Positions 5,973-6,795 of a DNA stretch of 6,795 bases are shown one piece after another (positions within the stretch are counted from its first letter, which is position 1; each line of letters opens with the position of its first letter). The notes below the pieces were generated by a model. That model made no database searches and was not told the DNA's origin. It saw only the letters and a program-made list of their open reading frames with translations. A program made the translations under genes and the position numbers. The stretch is taken from the NCBI GenBank assembly GCA_003557605.1, contig PWNW01000373.1:1-6795 (forward strand), given 5' to 3'. This DNA is from Spirochaetaceae bacterium. GTDB taxonomy: Bacteria > Spirochaetota > Spirochaetia > PWKH01.

Positions 5973-6795
5973 ATGATTTCCGTAGTTATCCCGGTGTATA
6001 ACCGGAGAAGGCTCTGCATGGAGGCAGCTGCATCAGTGCTGGGACAGAGCTGGACTGATCTTGAGCTCATTATCGCTGATGACGGGTCCACCGACGGAAT
6101 TGAGGAAGATATCAAGCGGATTTCTGCAGACCCAAGGGTGCGATGGCACCGCCTTGTTCATACCGGCATGCCCGGTGCGGTAAGAAATACCGGAGCATCC
6201 CTGGCTAATGGAAAATGGCTTGCATTTCTTGATTCCGATGATCTCTGGCTGCCGGAAAAATTGGAACAGCAGATGAAGCACATCAGCTCATTGGAGGGCA
6301 TTCGATGTGTGCACTGCCGGGAGATTTGGCTTCGGGGAGACAGGGTTGTCAGCCAGGCATCACAGAAACATGCTCGTGAGGGAGATGTCTTTGAAGATTC
6401 ACTGAAAAAATGCATCATCGGGCCTTCAACGGTGATGATGGAGACAGACCTGTTTTACAGCCTCGGAGGATTCCGTGAGGATATGGAAATAGCCGAGGAT
6501 TATGAGCTGTGGCTTCGGCTCACTTCACAGGAACAGGTGGGGTATCTTGATGAATCTCTGGTCATAAAGCGCTCAGGGCACGGCAAGGACCAGCTTTCGG
6601 AAAAGTACGGGCACATTGAGGTGTTCAGGATATCGGGACTCCTTGAGCTGGTTGAATCCCAATGGTTTTCCGACGATCCCCAGAAGCAGAAACAGGCGGA
6701 AGACGAACTTGTACGCAAATGCAGGATATACAGCACAGGTGCACGGAAACGGGGGCTTGCAAAGGAAGCTGAAGAGTATGAGTCGATTGCCCAGC
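5973..6795 (+). CDS. Family 2 (GT-A fold) glycosyltransferase, 3' end outside window
   Basis: The frame runs from ATG 5973 to the right edge without a stop, giving 274 visible residues. It would be a cytoplasmic or membrane-associated inverting enzyme moving a sugar from a nucleotide-sugar donor to an acceptor in polysaccharide, glycolipid or glycoprotein synthesis. The N-terminus is classic for the family: SVVIPVYNR at 3-11, ADDGSTD at 35-41 for nucleotide binding, GAVRNTGASLANG at 68-80, and LDSDD at 86-90 with the metal-binding DxD (Asp87, Asp89). A GPSTVMM segment at 150-156, GGFRED at 165-170 and AEDYELWLRL at 174-183 supply the acceptor-side ED motif. KRSGHGKDQLS at 199-209 resembles the conserved C-terminal H..QLS element of many GT2 enzymes. 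No membrane helix is visible, and residues 233-274 are charged and helical. There is no Shine-Dalgarno sequence before the start. Sugar and acceptor cannot be inferred, and the upstream neighbour gives no clue. Confidence 0.92.
   Translation, partial: MISVVIPVYNRRRLCMEAAASVLGQSWTDLELIIADDGSTDGIEEDIKRISADPRVRWHRLVHTGMPGAVRNTGASLANGKWLAFLDSDDLWLPEKLEQQMKHISSLEGIRCVHCREIWLRGDRVVSQASQKHAREGDVFEDSLKKCIIGPSTVMMETDLFYSLGGFREDMEIAEDYELWLRLTSQEQVGYLDESLVIKRSGHGKDQLSEKYGHIEVFRISGLLELVESQWFSDDPQKQKQAEDELVRKCRIYSTGARKRGLAKEAEEYESIAQ

Noticed and set aside
6033..6736. Several 78-86 codon - strand open frames
   Set aside because: They lie opposite a clear glycosyltransferase with intact motifs throughout and are antisense shadows.

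Overview
The window looks like ordinary chromosomal DNA of a Gram-negative-type bacterium with roughly balanced base composition. My best guess is a free-living spirochaete. This rests on a BMP-type nucleoside ABC transporter, a large lipoprotein with a loose spirochaete-style LAGC lipobox, and a recurring 'SYRITGSGP' motif that I associate from memory with spirochaete lipoproteins. That assignment is an inference and is weakly supported. I see no tRNA, rRNA, CRISPR array, insertion sequence, integrase or phage gene.

Layout. Positions 2-2655 (+ strand) are the 3' end of an ABC importer operon: the C-terminal half of a two-domain ATPase (2-670), then two multi-pass permeases (660-1733 and 1723-2655). 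Each junction is an 11-base overlap. The family signatures match the nucleoside importers of the BMP/NupNOPQ (YufNOPQ) type. The substrate-binding lipoprotein that normally completes this transporter is not in the window and would be expected upstream. Positions 2711-3745 (- strand) are a complete LacI-family repressor converging on the transporter, with 55 bases between the two stop codons. Positions 3746-3848 hold a near-perfect direct repeat at the repressor start and a perfect 25-base palindrome just after the stop of the next gene. Positions 3849-5891 (- strand) are a 680-residue lipoprotein with Ig-like segments followed by seven propeller-like repeats. Positions 5892-5972 are a short AT-rich divergent promoter region. 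From 5973 to the right edge (+ strand) runs a family 2 (GT-A) glycosyltransferase, open at its 3' end.

How the parts fit. The transporter genes form one translationally coupled unit that probably imports nucleosides. The LacI-type protein is a plausible regulator of that transporter or of a neighbouring catabolic operon, but the window shows no operator in front of the transporter, whose promoter is out of view. The lipoprotein and the repressor run in the same direction but are separated by a terminator-like hairpin, so they are probably separate transcription units. The propeller lipoprotein and the glycosyltransferase are divergently transcribed; nothing in the sequence ties their functions together.

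I looked for a novel system and did not find convincing evidence of one. The leads most worth checking are the uncharacterised Ig-plus-propeller lipoprotein, the 16-base direct repeat phased by 30 bases at the repressor start, and the possible leaderless start of the glycosyltransferase.
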